Positions 38,526-48,126 of a stretch of 64,000 nt of DNA are shown here, piece by piece. The notes below the pieces were generated by a model. It was given only the letters and a program-made list of their open reading frames with translations, made no database searches and was not told the origin of the DNA. Origin of the DNA: DATAOG01 sp963757395 (lineage in GTDB: Bacteria > Pseudomonadota > Alphaproteobacteria > Geminicoccales > Geminicoccaceae); the NCBI GenBank assembly GCA_963757395.1, contig CAVWRK010000012.1, positions 62,001-126,000 on the forward strand. The letters are read 5' to 3'. The position numbers and the translations under genes are program-made. Each line of letters opens with the position of its first letter. The stretch's first letter is position 1.

Positions 38526-38607
38526 CGCCACTCCCCCGCCGTGCCGGCCGCGTCGCCGCGGTCGGGTCATGGCTCAGCACGGAACCGCGAGCCGGTCAAG
38601 CCGCGGC

Positions 38608-39813
38608 TCAGGCGGCGAGCCTGACGACCAGGGCCTCGAGCGCGGCGCAACCGAGCACGATCGCCCAGGGCGGCAGCCGGCCAAAGCTCAAAAGCGCGAA
38701 CGCGAGCGCCGCGAGCGCGAGGTCGCCAGGACCCTGAATCGCGTTCGGCCAGATCGGATCGATCAGGGCTGCCAGCAGCAGCCCGACCACCGCAGCACCG
38801 ACGCCGGCGAGCGCGCCCGTCATGCCCGGCCAGCCCCGGATCGCCGCCCAGAAGGGCAGGACGCCCACCAGCAGCAGCATCGAAGGCAGGAACAGCGCCA
38901 CGAGGCAGATCGCGGCGCCGAGTGCTGGCGGGAGCGGGCCGGTCATCGCCGCACCGAGGAAGGCTGCGAAGGTGAACACCGGACCCGGCACGGCCTGGGC
39001 GGCGCCATAGCCGGCGAGGAACAGATCGGGGCTGATCCAGCCGGGCTCGACGACCTCGGCCTGGAGCAGCGGCAGGACCACGTGGCCGCCACCGAACACC
39101 AAGGCCCCGGCGCGATAGAAGCTGTCGATCCAGGCCAGCACGACGACGTCCGGAAAGCTGGCGCGGAGCAGCGGCAGGCCGAGCAACAGGCCCGCGAACA
39201 GGGCGAGGCAGAACAGCGCGCAGGCGCGGCCGACCCGGCCGTAGGCCGGCACCTCGGGCGCGCTCTCGATGCGCGCGCCAAGCCAGAGAAAGCCGATCGC
39301 GCCGCCGAGGCCGATCACCAGCAGCTGGCCCGGCGGGCCGGACAGCGCGAGTGCCACGATCGCGCCCAACCCTGCGATCGCGAGCCGTGGCGGATCGGGG
39401 CAGAGTCGCCGCGCCATGCTGAGCACCGCCTGGGCGACCACGCCGGCCACGGCGACCTTGAGCCCATGCAGCCAGCCCTGGCCATCGAGGGCGCCGAGCC
39501 CCTGCGCCAGCCGGGCGAACGCCGCCATCAGCACGGCCGAGGGCAGCGTGAAGCCGAGCCAGGCGACCAGGCCGCCGGCGAGGCCCGCGCGCCCGATGCC
39601 AAGGGTCACCGCGAGCTGGCTGCTGGCCGGCCCGGGCAGCAGCTGGACCAGGGCCAGCAGCTCGGCGTAGGCGCGCTCGTCGAGCCAGCGCCGGCGCACG
39701 ACGAACGCGTCGCGGTAGTAGACGAAGTGCGCGGTCGGGCCGCCGAACGCGGTCCAGCCGAGCCGGTGAAAGGCGCGTGCGACCTCGGCCAGCCGCTGCC
39801 AACGTTCGATCAT
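38608..39813 (-). CDS. chrA: Chromate transporter, two-domain ChrA type
   Basis: 401 residues from ATG 39813 containing two CHR domains: the N-terminal half has FHRLGWTAFGGPTAHFVYYR and LPGPASSQLAVTLG, the C-terminal half has FGGGHVVLPLLQAEVV and AVPGPVFTFAAFLGA. About ten membrane segments. Members export chromate, though many genomic copies have unknown physiological substrates. Confidence 0.92.
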   Translation of the reverse strand: MIERWQRLAEVARAFHRLGWTAFGGPTAHFVYYRDAFVVRRRWLDERAYAELLALVQLLPGPASSQLAVTLGIGRAGLAGGLVAWLGFTLPSAVLMAAFARLAQGLGALDGQGWLHGLKVAVAGVVAQAVLSMARRLCPDPPRLAIAGLGAIVALALSGPPGQLLVIGLGGAIGFLWLGARIESAPEVPAYGRVGRACALFCLALFAGLLLGLPLLRASFPDVVVLAWIDSFYRAGALVFGGGHVVLPLLQAEVVEPGWISPDLFLAGYGAAQAVPGPVFTFAAFLGAAMTGPLPPALGAAICLVALFLPSMLLLVGVLPFWAAIRGWPGMTGALAGVGAAVVGLLLAALIDPIWPNAIQGPGDLALAALAFALLSFGRLPPWAIVLGCAALEALVVRLAA

Positions 39814-40032
39814 GCCGTTCCCTGCCGCCGGCTGGCGGTCGTGGAGCCTAACCGGAGGCGGCGCCGATCGAAAGCGGTTGGCGACCCTTCGCGGCGTCCC
39901 CATATGTCGCTCGCCTGCGACCGTGAAAGCCCTCGTCGGTCGCCGGCCGCCGTGGTACAAGGCTGCCGGTCCACGGCCGGTTGCCCGAGGCCGGCCGATC
40001 AGCCAACACCGATGGAGCCTGGTCACGCGCTG

Positions 40033-40986
40033 ATGAGCCGATCCGAGCTGACCATCCTCCTCGCCAGCCCGCGCGGGTTCTGCGCCGGGGTCGAGCGGGC
40101 GATCGAGATCGTCGAGCAGGCGCTGGAGCAGAACGGGCCGCCGGTCTACGTCCGCCATGAGATCGTCCACAACCGCTACGTGGTCGACGGCCTGCGCGCC
40201 AAGGGCGCGGTGTTCGTCGAGGAGCTCGACGAGGTGCCGGACGGCGCCCTGGTCGTGTTCTCGGCCCATGGCGTGCCCAAGGCGATCCCGGCCGAGGCCA
40301 GGCGCCGCAATCTGCTCTACGCCGACGCCACCTGCCCGCTGGTCAGCAAGGTCCATCGCGGCGTCGAGCAGCATTACCGGCGCGGCCGCACGGTGCTGCT
40401 GATCGGCCACAGCGGCCATCCCGAGGTGGTCGGCACGATGGGTCAGCTGCCCAGAGGTGCCGTGATCCTGGTCGAGACCGTCGCCCAGGCCGAGGCGCTC
40501 AGCGTCCCGGACGAGAGCCGCCTCGCCTACGCCACCCAGACCACGCTGTCGCTGCGCGAGACCGAGACCATCCTCGAGGTGCTCAAGCGGCGTTTCCCGT
40601 CGATCTGCGGGCCGCGGCGCGAGGACATCTGCTACGCCACGACCAACCGGCAGCGGGCGGTCGAGGCGGTCGCGCCGAAAGCCGATCTGACCCTGATCAT
40701 CGGCGCCCCCAACTCGTCCAACTCGGTCCGCCTGGTCGAGGTCGCCAAGGCCGCCGGCTGCCCGGCTGCAGCACTGGTGCAGAATGCGGCGAGCATGGAC
40801 TGGCCCCTGCTGCAGGGTGTGACGACGGTCGCGATCAGCGCCGGCGCGTCGGCGCCTGAGGAGCTGGTCGACGAGCTGATCGAGGCCTGCCGCCAACGGT
40901 TCGCGATCGACGTGCAGGAGGTCCGGGTCGTCCAGGAGGACGTCTCGTTCAAGACCCCACCGATCCCGATGCGGCACGTGTCGTGA
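40033..40986 (+). CDS. ispH: 4-hydroxy-3-methylbut-2-enyl diphosphate reductase
   Basis: 317 residues. The three cysteines that hold the iron-sulfur cluster are C17 (RGFCAGV), C101 (ADATCPLVSK) and C200 (EDICYATTNRQ); the conserved SAHGVPK and TQTTLS motifs are present. Last step of the non-mevalonate isoprenoid pathway. ATG 40033 fits the family N-terminus; ATG 40012 is in frame and possible. First gene of the plus-strand group ispH-thrB-rnhA. Confidence 0.97.
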   Translation: MSRSELTILLASPRGFCAGVERAIEIVEQALEQNGPPVYVRHEIVHNRYVVDGLRAKGAVFVEELDEVPDGALVVFSAHGVPKAIPAEARRRNLLYADATCPLVSKVHRGVEQHYRRGRTVLLIGHSGHPEVVGTMGQLPRGAVILVETVAQAEALSVPDESRLAYATQTTLSLRETETILEVLKRRFPSICGPRREDICYATTNRQRAVEAVAPKADLTLIIGAPNSSNSVRLVEVAKAAGCPAAALVQNAASMDWPLLQGVTTVAISAGASAPEELVDELIEACRQRFAIDVQEVRVVQEDVSFKTPPIPMRHVS

Positions 40987-41067
40987 CCGCGGCCGTCAGG
41001 CTCGATGGCACGCCGGCCCGCCTGCAGCCGGCAAGCGGCGCGCGGGTCGACCGCACGGGCTGACCGG

Positions 41068-42030
41068 ATGGCGGTCTACACGGCGATCGACGAAGGGTCG
41101 CTGGCGCAGTTCCTTGCGGCCTACAGCCTGGCGCCGCTGGTCGCGCTGGAAGGCATCGCGCAAGGGGTCGAGAACTCGAACTACCGCCTGATCACCGAGC
41201 GCGGCCAGTACATCCTGACGCTCTACGAGAAGCGGGTCGCGCCCGAGGACCTGCCGTTCTTCCTGGCGCTGATGGAGCATCTCGCGACCAAGGGTGTGCC
41301 CAGTCCGACCCCGATCCACGGCCGCGACGGGCAGGCGTTGCGCGCGCTGTGCGGCCGGCCGGCGGCGCTGGTCAGCTTTCGCGACGGCGTCTCGCCGCGG
41401 CGGGTCGACGCCGGCCACTGCAGCGCGCTCGGCAGCGCGCTCGCGAGGCTGCACCTGGCCGGCGCGGATTTTCGGATGGTCCGGCCGAACGCGCTCTCGG
41501 TCGCCAGCTGGCGGCCGCTGTTCGAAGCCGGCCGTGCCGGCGCCGGCGGCCTCCAGCCCGGACTCGAGGACGAGGTCGCGCGCGAGCTCGACGATCTCGA
41601 GCGCCATTGGCCCGGCGATCTGCCCAAGGGCGTGATCCACGCCGACCTGTTCCCCGACAACGTCTTCTTCCAGGGCCGGGAGGTGTCCGGGATCATCGAT
41701 TTCTACTTCGCCTGCGTCGACATCACCGCCTACGACCTGGCGATCTGCCTGAATGCCTGGTGCTTCGAGCCGGACGGCGCGTTCAACATCACCAAGGCGC
41801 GGCAGATGCTGGCGGCGTACCGGGCCGAGCGGCCGTTCACCGGCGCCGAGCTCGAGGCTTTGCCGCTGCTCGCGCGCGGCGCCGCGCTCCGCTTCCTCCT
41901 GACCCGCCTGTTCGACTGGCAGAACCAGGTCGAGGGCGCTCTGGTCAAGCCCAAGGACCCGCTCGAGTATCTGGACAAGCTGCGCTTCCACCGGGGCGTG
42001 TCCGGACCCGGCGCCTACGGTCTGGACTAA
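41068..42030 (+). CDS. thrB: Homoserine kinase, ThrB2 type
   Basis: 320 residues with an aminoglycoside-phosphotransferase-like fold: MAVYTAIDEGSLAQFLAAY, EGIAQGVENSNYRL, and catalytic loop GVIHADLFPDNVFF followed by GIIDFYFACVD. This kinase type replaces the GHMP enzyme in many alphaproteobacteria and makes O-phosphohomoserine for threonine. Located between ispH and rnhA, a conserved order in the group. Confidence 0.95.
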   Translation: MAVYTAIDEGSLAQFLAAYSLAPLVALEGIAQGVENSNYRLITERGQYILTLYEKRVAPEDLPFFLALMEHLATKGVPSPTPIHGRDGQALRALCGRPAALVSFRDGVSPRRVDAGHCSALGSALARLHLAGADFRMVRPNALSVASWRPLFEAGRAGAGGLQPGLEDEVARELDDLERHWPGDLPKGVIHADLFPDNVFFQGREVSGIIDFYFACVDITAYDLAICLNAWCFEPDGAFNITKARQMLAAYRAERPFTGAELEALPLLARGAALRFLLTRLFDWQNQVEGALVKPKDPLEYLDKLRFHRGVSGPGAYGLD

Positions 42031-42032
42031 CC

Positions 42033-42524
42033 TTGGCAAACCTAAGCGAAGCCGGCGCCGATGCGGTCGAGATCCACACCGATGGCGCCTGCTCGGGCAA
42101 TCCAGGCCCGGGCGGCTGGGGTGCTGTGCTGCGCTGGCGCGGGCAGATCCGCGAGCTCTCGGGCTTCGCGCCGGCGACCACCAACAACCGCATGGAGCTC
42201 GAGGCCGCGATCGGCGCGCTCGAGACCCTGAAGCGGCCGATGACCGTGAAGGTGTTCACCGACAGCAACTATCTGCGCCAGGGCATCACCAGCTGGCTGC
42301 CCGCCTGGAAGGCGCGCGGCTGGCGGACCGCCGACAAGAAGCCGGTCAAGAACCAGGATCTCTGGCGGCGGCTGGAAAGCGCGCTCGGCGCGCACCGGGT
42401 CGCCTGGCACTGGGTCAAGGGCCACGCCGGCCACCCCGACAACGAGCGCGCCGACGAGCTCGCCCGCCAGGCGATCCAGGCCGGTCGGTCGGACCCGCCG
42501 AACGCCGGTCCGGCGACCGGCTAG
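42033..42524 (+). CDS. rnhA: Ribonuclease HI
   Basis: 163 residues with catalytic D17 (HTDGACSGNPG), E55 (NNRMELEA), D77 (FTDSNYL) and D141 (NERADELA), and His131 in VKGHAGH. Removes RNA from RNA-DNA hybrids. No ATG is available; TTG 42033, two bases after the thrB stop, is the likely start. The 3' end carries a small hairpin (GCCGGT/ACCGGC, 42504-42521) at the point where it meets the convergent peroxiredoxin gene. Confidence 0.95.
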   Translation: MANLSEAGADAVEIHTDGACSGNPGPGGWGAVLRWRGQIRELSGFAPATTNNRMELEAAIGALETLKRPMTVKVFTDSNYLRQGITSWLPAWKARGWRTADKKPVKNQDLWRRLESALGAHRVAWHWVKGHAGHPDNERADELARQAIQAGRSDPPNAGPATG

Positions 42525-43006
42525 AGGCTCGCCAGGATCGCGCTCGCGCTGCTCTTCTCGGCCTGGCTCGGGACCTCCTCGACCAGCAGCGTCTTGACCG
42601 TGCCGTCGTCGACCACCATGGCGTAGCGCCGCGAGCGCCGCCCGAGGCCGAAGCCGCTGCCGTCGAAATCCAGCCCGACCGCGCGTGCGAACTCGCCATT
42701 GCCGTCCGACAGCATCTCGATCTTGCCGTCGACGCCGCGGGATTTCTCCCAGGCGCTCATCACGAACGGGTCGTTGACCGCGATGCAGGCGATCGTGTCG
42801 ATGCCTTTGGCCTTGAGCGCCTCGGCCTGCTCGAGAAAGCCCGGCAGATGCCGTTCCGAGCAGCTCGGCGTGAAGGCGCCGGGGACCGCGAACAGGACCA
42901 CCTTCTTGCCGCCGGTCAAGGCCGCGACCGACACGTCCTTGATGCCGTCCGGGGTCAGGCGCTTGAAGTTCACCGCCGGCAGCTTGTCACCCACCTGAAT
43001 CGTCAT
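42521..43006 (-). CDS. Peroxiredoxin, Prx5 family
   Basis: 161 residues from ATG 43006, preceded by GAGGAGG. Peroxidatic Cys49 in PGAFTPSCSERHLPGF and the downstream GxGxRSxRYAMVVDDG segment are typical of the Prx5 group. A second Cys (C74) is present. Reduces peroxides using glutathione or glutaredoxin in related proteins. Overlaps the rnhA end by 4 bases. Confidence 0.94.
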   Translation of the reverse strand: MTIQVGDKLPAVNFKRLTPDGIKDVSVAALTGGKKVVLFAVPGAFTPSCSERHLPGFLEQAEALKAKGIDTIACIAVNDPFVMSAWEKSRGVDGKIEMLSDGNGEFARAVGLDFDGSGFGLGRRSRRYAMVVDDGTVKTLLVEEVPSQAEKSSASAILASL

Positions 43007-43185
43007 CGGAGCCTCCTCGCAAGTCGCACCTTCAGTGCCGTCGCAACGCCCAGGGTCATGGTGGCGCGCGGCGCGCAATCTGGCATGGCACCGGGCGGCA
43101 GGCAACGTCCGCGGCCAACAATTTTCCGGTTGCCGACCGGGGTCCGACGGCCGCTACCCTTGCTGGCCGGACCCTGAAGGTCTAA

Positions 43186-43780
43186 GTGTTGAACATGGCA
43201 CAAGGCGCGAACCCGATCGCTACCGAAAGCTCGCTCACCGGGCAGTTGCTGGTCGCGATGCCGCAGATGGCGGACCCTCGTTTCGCCCGAAGCGTGGTTT
43301 ATCTCTGCGCTCATTCCGCCGACGGCGCGATGGGGCTGGTCGTCAACCGGCTGATCGACAGCCTGACCTTCGACAGTCTGCTCGAGCAGATCGGGGTCGA
43401 GCTGACCACCGGGGGCGGCAGCATGCCGATCCATTTCGGCGGCCCGGTGGAATCCAGCCGGGGGTTCGTGCTGCACACGACCGACTACCTCCAGGACTTC
43501 GAGCCTGGTGATCGAGGACGACATCGCGCTGACCGCGACGATCGACGTCCTCAAGGCGATCGCCCGCGGCGAGGGCCCCAACCGGCGGGTGCTGGCGCTC
43601 GGCTACGCCGGCTGGGCGCCCGGCCAGCTCGACGCCGAGATCCAGGCCAACGGCTGGCTGCTGGTGCCGGCCGATCTCGATCTGGTGTTCGACGTCGACA
43701 ACGACGTCAAATGGGAGCGGGCGATCGCCAAGATCGGCATCGACCTGACCCTGCTCTCGAGCGAGGCCGGCCACGCCTGA
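43186..43780 (+). pseudogene. YqgE/AlgH family protein, one frameshift
   Basis: Starts at GTG 43186 or ATG 43195 with SLTGQLLVAMPQMADPRFAR and VVYLCAHSADGAMGLVVNRL, the hallmark of UPF0301. The frame breaks at about 43499 after HTTDYLQD; one base less gives SLVIEDDIALTATIDVLKAI and a complete protein of about 197 residues ending at 43780. Function of the family is not settled. Probably an intact gene with one surplus base in this sequence. Confidence 0.85.
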
Positions 43781-43812
43781 GTGAGGCGCGGGGTGCCGGG
43801 GTCAGAACGATC

Positions 43813-44796
43813 TCACCGACCGGATGAACCACGGCCGCGGCCGTGGGGCTCGTCCCAGTCGAGGATCGGCCCGAGCGGCACGATCCCGGTCGGATTCACG
43901 GTCGCGTGGCTGCCGTAGTAGTGATGCTTGATGTGGTGGAAGTCGACCGTCTCGGCGACGCCCGGCAGCTGGTAGAGCTCGCGCGCGTAGGGCCAGAGGT
44001 GGGAAAAATCGACCAGGCGCTTCAGGTTGCACTTGAAGTGGCCGACGTAGACCGGATCGAAGCGGACCAGCGTCGTGAACAGACGGATGTCGGCCTCGGT
44101 GAGCCGCTCGTCGGCAAGATAGCGGCGGCCGGCGAGGTGCTCGTCGAGCTCGTCCAAGGTCTGGAACAGCTTGATCACCGCCTCCTCGTAGGCGTCTTGC
44201 CCGCGTGCGAATCCAGCCTTGTAGACGCCGTTGTTGACGTGCTCGTAGACCAGCGCGTTGACCGCATCGATGGTCGCGCGAAGCGGGGCCGGGTAGTAGT
44301 CCGACCCGCGCGCGCCGACCCTGGCGAACGCGCCGTTGAGCATCCGGATGATCTCGGCCAACTCGTTGTTGACGATGGTCCGGGTCTCCCGGTCCCAGAG
44401 CACCGGCACGCTCGCGCGGCCGCTGTAGCCGGGCCTGGCCTGCGCATAGAGCTGATGCATATGCTCGTGGCCATACAGCCGGTCGCCGGTGGCGCCGGCG
44501 CCTTCCTTGAACTCCCAACCCTGCTCGGCCATGTGCCAGTGGACGACCGAGACCCCGATCGCCGCCTCGAGCCCCTTGAGCTTGCGCATGATCAGGGTGC
44601 GGTGCGCCCACGGGCAGGCGAGCGAGACGTAGAGGTGGTAGCGCCCGGCTTCGGCCTTGAAGCCGCCCTCGCCGGTCGGGCCAGGGCGGCCGTCCTCGGT
44701 GATCCAGTTGCGGAACTGGGTTTCGACCCGGACGAAGCGGCCGTCCTCGGTCCGCACGTCCTGATCGCGCCAGACCCCCTCGACCAACATGCCCAT
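43813..44796 (-). CDS. Xi-class glutathione S-transferase (glutathionyl-hydroquinone reductase-like)
   Basis: 327 residues. N-terminal thioredoxin-like domain with catalytic Cys in SLACPWAHRTLIMRKLKGLE and the family segment VPVLWDRETRTIVNNELAEI; C-terminal all-helical domain with LADERLTEADIRLFTTLVRF. Removes glutathione from glutathionyl-hydroquinones in characterised relatives. Tandem copy of the next upstream gene, 23 bases away. Confidence 0.92.
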   Translation of the reverse strand: MGMLVEGVWRDQDVRTEDGRFVRVETQFRNWITEDGRPGPTGEGGFKAEAGRYHLYVSLACPWAHRTLIMRKLKGLEAAIGVSVVHWHMAEQGWEFKEGAGATGDRLYGHEHMHQLYAQARPGYSGRASVPVLWDRETRTIVNNELAEIIRMLNGAFARVGARGSDYYPAPLRATIDAVNALVYEHVNNGVYKAGFARGQDAYEEAVIKLFQTLDELDEHLAGRRYLADERLTEADIRLFTTLVRFDPVYVGHFKCNLKRLVDFSHLWPYARELYQLPGVAETVDFHHIKHHYYGSHATVNPTGIVPLGPILDWDEPHGRGRGSSGR

Positions 44797-44819
44797 GCCC
44801 GAAGCCTCCTCCTCGCCGC

Positions 44820-45797
44820 TCAGGCGGCGCGCGGGCCCAAGCGCTCCCGACCGTGCGGCTCCGTCAGGTCGATCGCCGGCCCCTTGGGCACGATGCCGAG
44901 CGGGTTGCGCAGCGCGCTCCGCGCATAGTAGCCCTGCTTATAGAGATCGACGTCGACCGTCTCGGCAACGCCCGGCGACTGGTAGAGTTCCCGGACATAG
45001 GCCCACAAATTCGGATAGTCGACCAGGCGCTTGAGGTTGCACTTGAACGCGCCGTGGTAGGCGACGTCGAATCGGATCAAGGTCGGAAAAAGGCGGAGAT
45101 CGGCCTCGGTCAGCCGGTCGCCGAGCAGATAGCGGCGGCTCGCGAGGCGCTCCTCGAGCAGGTCCAGGGTCGCGAACAGCTCATCGAACGCTTCCTCGTA
45201 GGCCCTCTGGCTCTGCGCGAAGCCCGCCCGATAGACGCCGTTGTTGACGGTCCGGTGGATCAGCTCGCCCAGCGCGTCGATCTCGGGCCGGAGCGCTTCC
45301 GGATAGGTGTCGTCGGACGCTGTCGTGAAGGCGCCGAAGGCTGCATTGAACATCCGGATGATCTCGGCCGACTCGTTGTTGACGATGGTCCGGCGCTCGC
45401 GATCGAACAGCACCGGAACCGTGACCCGGCCGGTGTAGTCGGCGCGCGCCGAGCGATAGATCTCGTGCAGCGACCGGCTGCCCAGCAGCGGGTCGGCCGG
45501 CTCGAACACCCAGCCCTGATCGGTCCGGCGCGGCGCGACCAGGGACAGCCCGATCGCCTCCTCCAGACCCTTGAGCTTCCTCATCAACAGCGTGCGGTGC
45601 GCCCAGGGGCAGCTGATCGCGGCGTAGAGGTGATAGCGGCCGGGCGCCGCCTCGAAGCCGCCCGTGCCCGTTGGCCCGGGCCGGCCATCGGCGGTCACCC
45701 AGCTGCGAAAGCTGGTCGTGGCGCGCACGAACCGGCCGTCGGCGCCGGCGGCCGCCGGCTCCTCGACCTGCCAGGTGCCGTCGATCATGATGCCCAC
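44820..45797 (-). CDS. Xi-class glutathione S-transferase, tandem paralogue
   Basis: 325 residues with catalytic Cys in AISCPWAHRTLLMRKLKGLE, VPVLFDRERRTIVNNESAEI and LLGDRLTEADLRLFPTLIRF. Same architecture as the gene at 43813-44796, clearly a duplicate with many substitutions. ATG 45797 gives MGIMIDG, matching the neighbour's N-terminus; the ATG three codons later would also work. Confidence 0.92.
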   Translation of the reverse strand: MGIMIDGTWQVEEPAAAGADGRFVRATTSFRSWVTADGRPGPTGTGGFEAAPGRYHLYAAISCPWAHRTLLMRKLKGLEEAIGLSLVAPRRTDQGWVFEPADPLLGSRSLHEIYRSARADYTGRVTVPVLFDRERRTIVNNESAEIIRMFNAAFGAFTTASDDTYPEALRPEIDALGELIHRTVNNGVYRAGFAQSQRAYEEAFDELFATLDLLEERLASRRYLLGDRLTEADLRLFPTLIRFDVAYHGAFKCNLKRLVDYPNLWAYVRELYQSPGVAETVDVDLYKQGYYARSALRNPLGIVPKGPAIDLTEPHGRERLGPRAA

Positions 45798-45819
45798 GGT
45801 CGTCGCACCTCCGCTCCGA

Positions 45820-46158
45820 TCACCAGTTCATGGCATTGAAGGCCTCGGCGATGTCGGCGCAGCTGTCGGGCGTGTCGCCCTGCTGCTGCTGCCGGGCGTG
45901 GCGCCGGACGTCGTCGCCGAACGCCTGCAGGTAGCGCATATGGTCGGCCGATCCGGGCGGAAAGATCTGGTCGAGCCAGGCGCCGATGGCGCCGGTCGCG
46001 CGCCGGGTGTCGAGGCCGCAGCCGGCCGCCCGCCCGAGCAGCAGCGCCATGCTGCTCATCGTCTCGAGATCGGCGGCGGAGGCCGCGAGCGCGACCGGCG
46101 AGGCCGCCGTGCCAAGGAGCAGGCAGGACAGGGCGGCGACGAGGCGTTCTCTGATCAT
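45820..46158 (-). CDS. Small secreted protein of unknown function
   Basis: 112 residues with a signal peptide (MIRERLVAALSCLLLGTAAS, cleaved near ALA-A). The mature part is mainly helical with two cysteines (AGCGLD and DSCADI) that could form a disulfide. I do not recognise a family. It is followed by the glutathione transferase genes on the same strand. Confidence 0.65.
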   Translation of the reverse strand: MIRERLVAALSCLLLGTAASPVALAASAADLETMSSMALLLGRAAGCGLDTRRATGAIGAWLDQIFPPGSADHMRYLQAFGDDVRRHARQQQQGDTPDSCADIAEAFNAMNW

Positions 46159-46269
46159 CGGTTCGGTTCCTGACCCGCGGCTCGGGACCTGATCCCTTGT
46201 AACCGGATTTGCCGACGAACCCCAACGATCGCTCGGTCAGGGGGCGACGCTCCGCCGCCGCAACGCGCG

Positions 46270-48036
46270 CTAGACCGGTACCCCCGCTTTGCGCAGGCCC
46301 ACGACCACGCGCTCGAAGTCCGCTGGGTTCTTGTAGGGCAGGATCTGGCGGCGGTGCTCGATCGAGTAGTCGGGGTTGATCCGCAGCGCTTCCTGCCATG
46401 CCGCGCGGGCGTCCTCGGCGCGCCCGAGATGGCCGTAGCAGGCGGCGCGCAGAACCTGGGTGACGTCGCTCTCCGGGTCGCGGACGAGCCGACGCTCCAG
46501 CAAAGCCACCGCCTCTTCGTACCGCTCGAGCGCGAAGCAGGCCTGCGCCCTGAAGAATAGGTAAAGCGGCGGGAAGTGCGGATTGAGTTCGAGCCATCCG
46601 CTCGTATTGCTCGAGCGCTTCGGCGGAGCGACCCGCATAATGCAGGGCGGCGCCGAGCGTCCCATGGGCGTCGGCGAAATTCGGGTCGAGCGCGAGCGCG
46701 CACCGGGCATCGACGATGCTCTCGTCGAGCTGTCTTTGCCAGATGTGCACGACCGCGCGGCAGTAGTGCGCCTGCGGCTCGGACTCGTCCAGCTCGACGG
46801 CCCGGTCCGCCAGCTCACGGGCAAGCGTCAGGGAGCGCTCGGGATCGGCGCTCCAGCGGTTGACATAGTCCAGGGCGTGGCCAAGGCCGAGATAGGCGTA
46901 GGCCGGGGCGAAGCCCGGATCGAGCGCGATCGCGCGCTCCAGCAGCGGGCGGCCCTCGGCGACGTGATCGCGGCTGTGACGCGCGACCAGCTCACGGCCA
47001 CGCAGATACCAATCGTACGCCTCGACGTTGTCGGTGCCTCGGCTCGCCACCCGCCGGCGCTCCTCGGGCGTCAGCGTGACCTTGAGCGCGGCGACGATCT
47101 CACGCGTGACCTCGTCCTGGACCTCGAAGATGTCGGTCAGCTCGCGGTCGTAGCGCTCGGCCCAGACGTGGCCGCCGGTCGTCCCGTCGATCAGCTGGGT
47201 CGTGATCCGGACGCGGTTGCCGGCCTTGCGCACGCTGCCTTCGAGCGCATGCCGCACGCCGAGCTCGCGGCACACCTGCCGCAGATCGGCGGCGCGGCCC
47301 TTGTAGGCGAAGGCGGAGTTGCGCGCGATCACCAGCAGACCGGAGACCTTGGAGAGGTCGGTGATGATGTCCTCGGCGATCCCGTCGGCGAAATACTCCT
47401 GCTCGGGGTCGGCGCTCATGTTCTGGAGCGCCAGCACGACGATCGAAGGCTTGTCCGGCAGGGGCAGCGGCGCGCTCCGCTCGCTCGCCTGCCCGAGGTC
47501 GGCGCCCGCGGCGGCATGTGGAGCAACCCGGTAGACCCGCACCGGGCGCGCGATGTTCTTGACCGGCTGCAGGCCCTGGTCCTCGAAGCCGAGATCGACC
47601 TTGCCCAGCACCTCGTCGCGCACCTTGCCCGAGACGCAGATGCCGCCGGGCGCCGCGAGAGCCTTCGAGCCGGGCGGCGATGTTGACGCCGTCGCCATAG
47701 ATGTCCTCGTCCTCGACGATGACGTCGCCGAGGTTGATGCCGATCCGGAACGTCGATCCGCAGGGCTTCGGGCACCTCGGCGTTGCGCTCCGTCATCGCG
47801 CGCTGGATCTCGGCCGCGCACTGCACGGCATCGACCACGCTTGCGAACTCGACCAGCGCGCCGTCGCCCATCAGCTTGACCATCCGGCCACCGCGCGCCG
47901 CGATCGCCGGATCGATCAGCTCGTGGCGGTGGGCTTTGAGCCGGGCGAGCGTGCCACTCTCGTCCTCGCCCATCAGGCGCGAGTAGCCGACCACATCGGC
48001 GGCGAGGATGGCCGCAAGTCTGCGTTGCACGGGCAA
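46270..48036 (-). pseudogene. Class III adenylate/guanylate cyclase with TolB-like and TPR regions, frameshifted
   Basis: Three minus frames in order give one protein of about 588 residues: a cyclase domain (LAAILAADVVGYSRLMGEDE, KLMGDGALVEF, then GINLGDVIVEDEDIYGDGVN and IAARLEG in a third frame), a TolB/FlgO-like segment (PSIVVLALQNMSADPEQEYF, ADGIAEDIITDLSK), and TPR repeats (AIALDPGFAPAYAYLGLGHA ...). Shifts lie near 47760, 47665 and 46590. Cyclase metal Asp, Asn and Arg residues are all present, so the enzyme would be active if the frame is whole. Start is TTG 48036 or GTG 48030. Confidence 0.8.
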
Positions 48037-48126
48037 AGCTCAAGGCGCTCCAACGGATGGCGCAGCGAGCTGTCGAGCTTACGCGGCCCCGACCGGCGCG
48101 TCCACGATCCGCCGGAGCCGTCGCCC

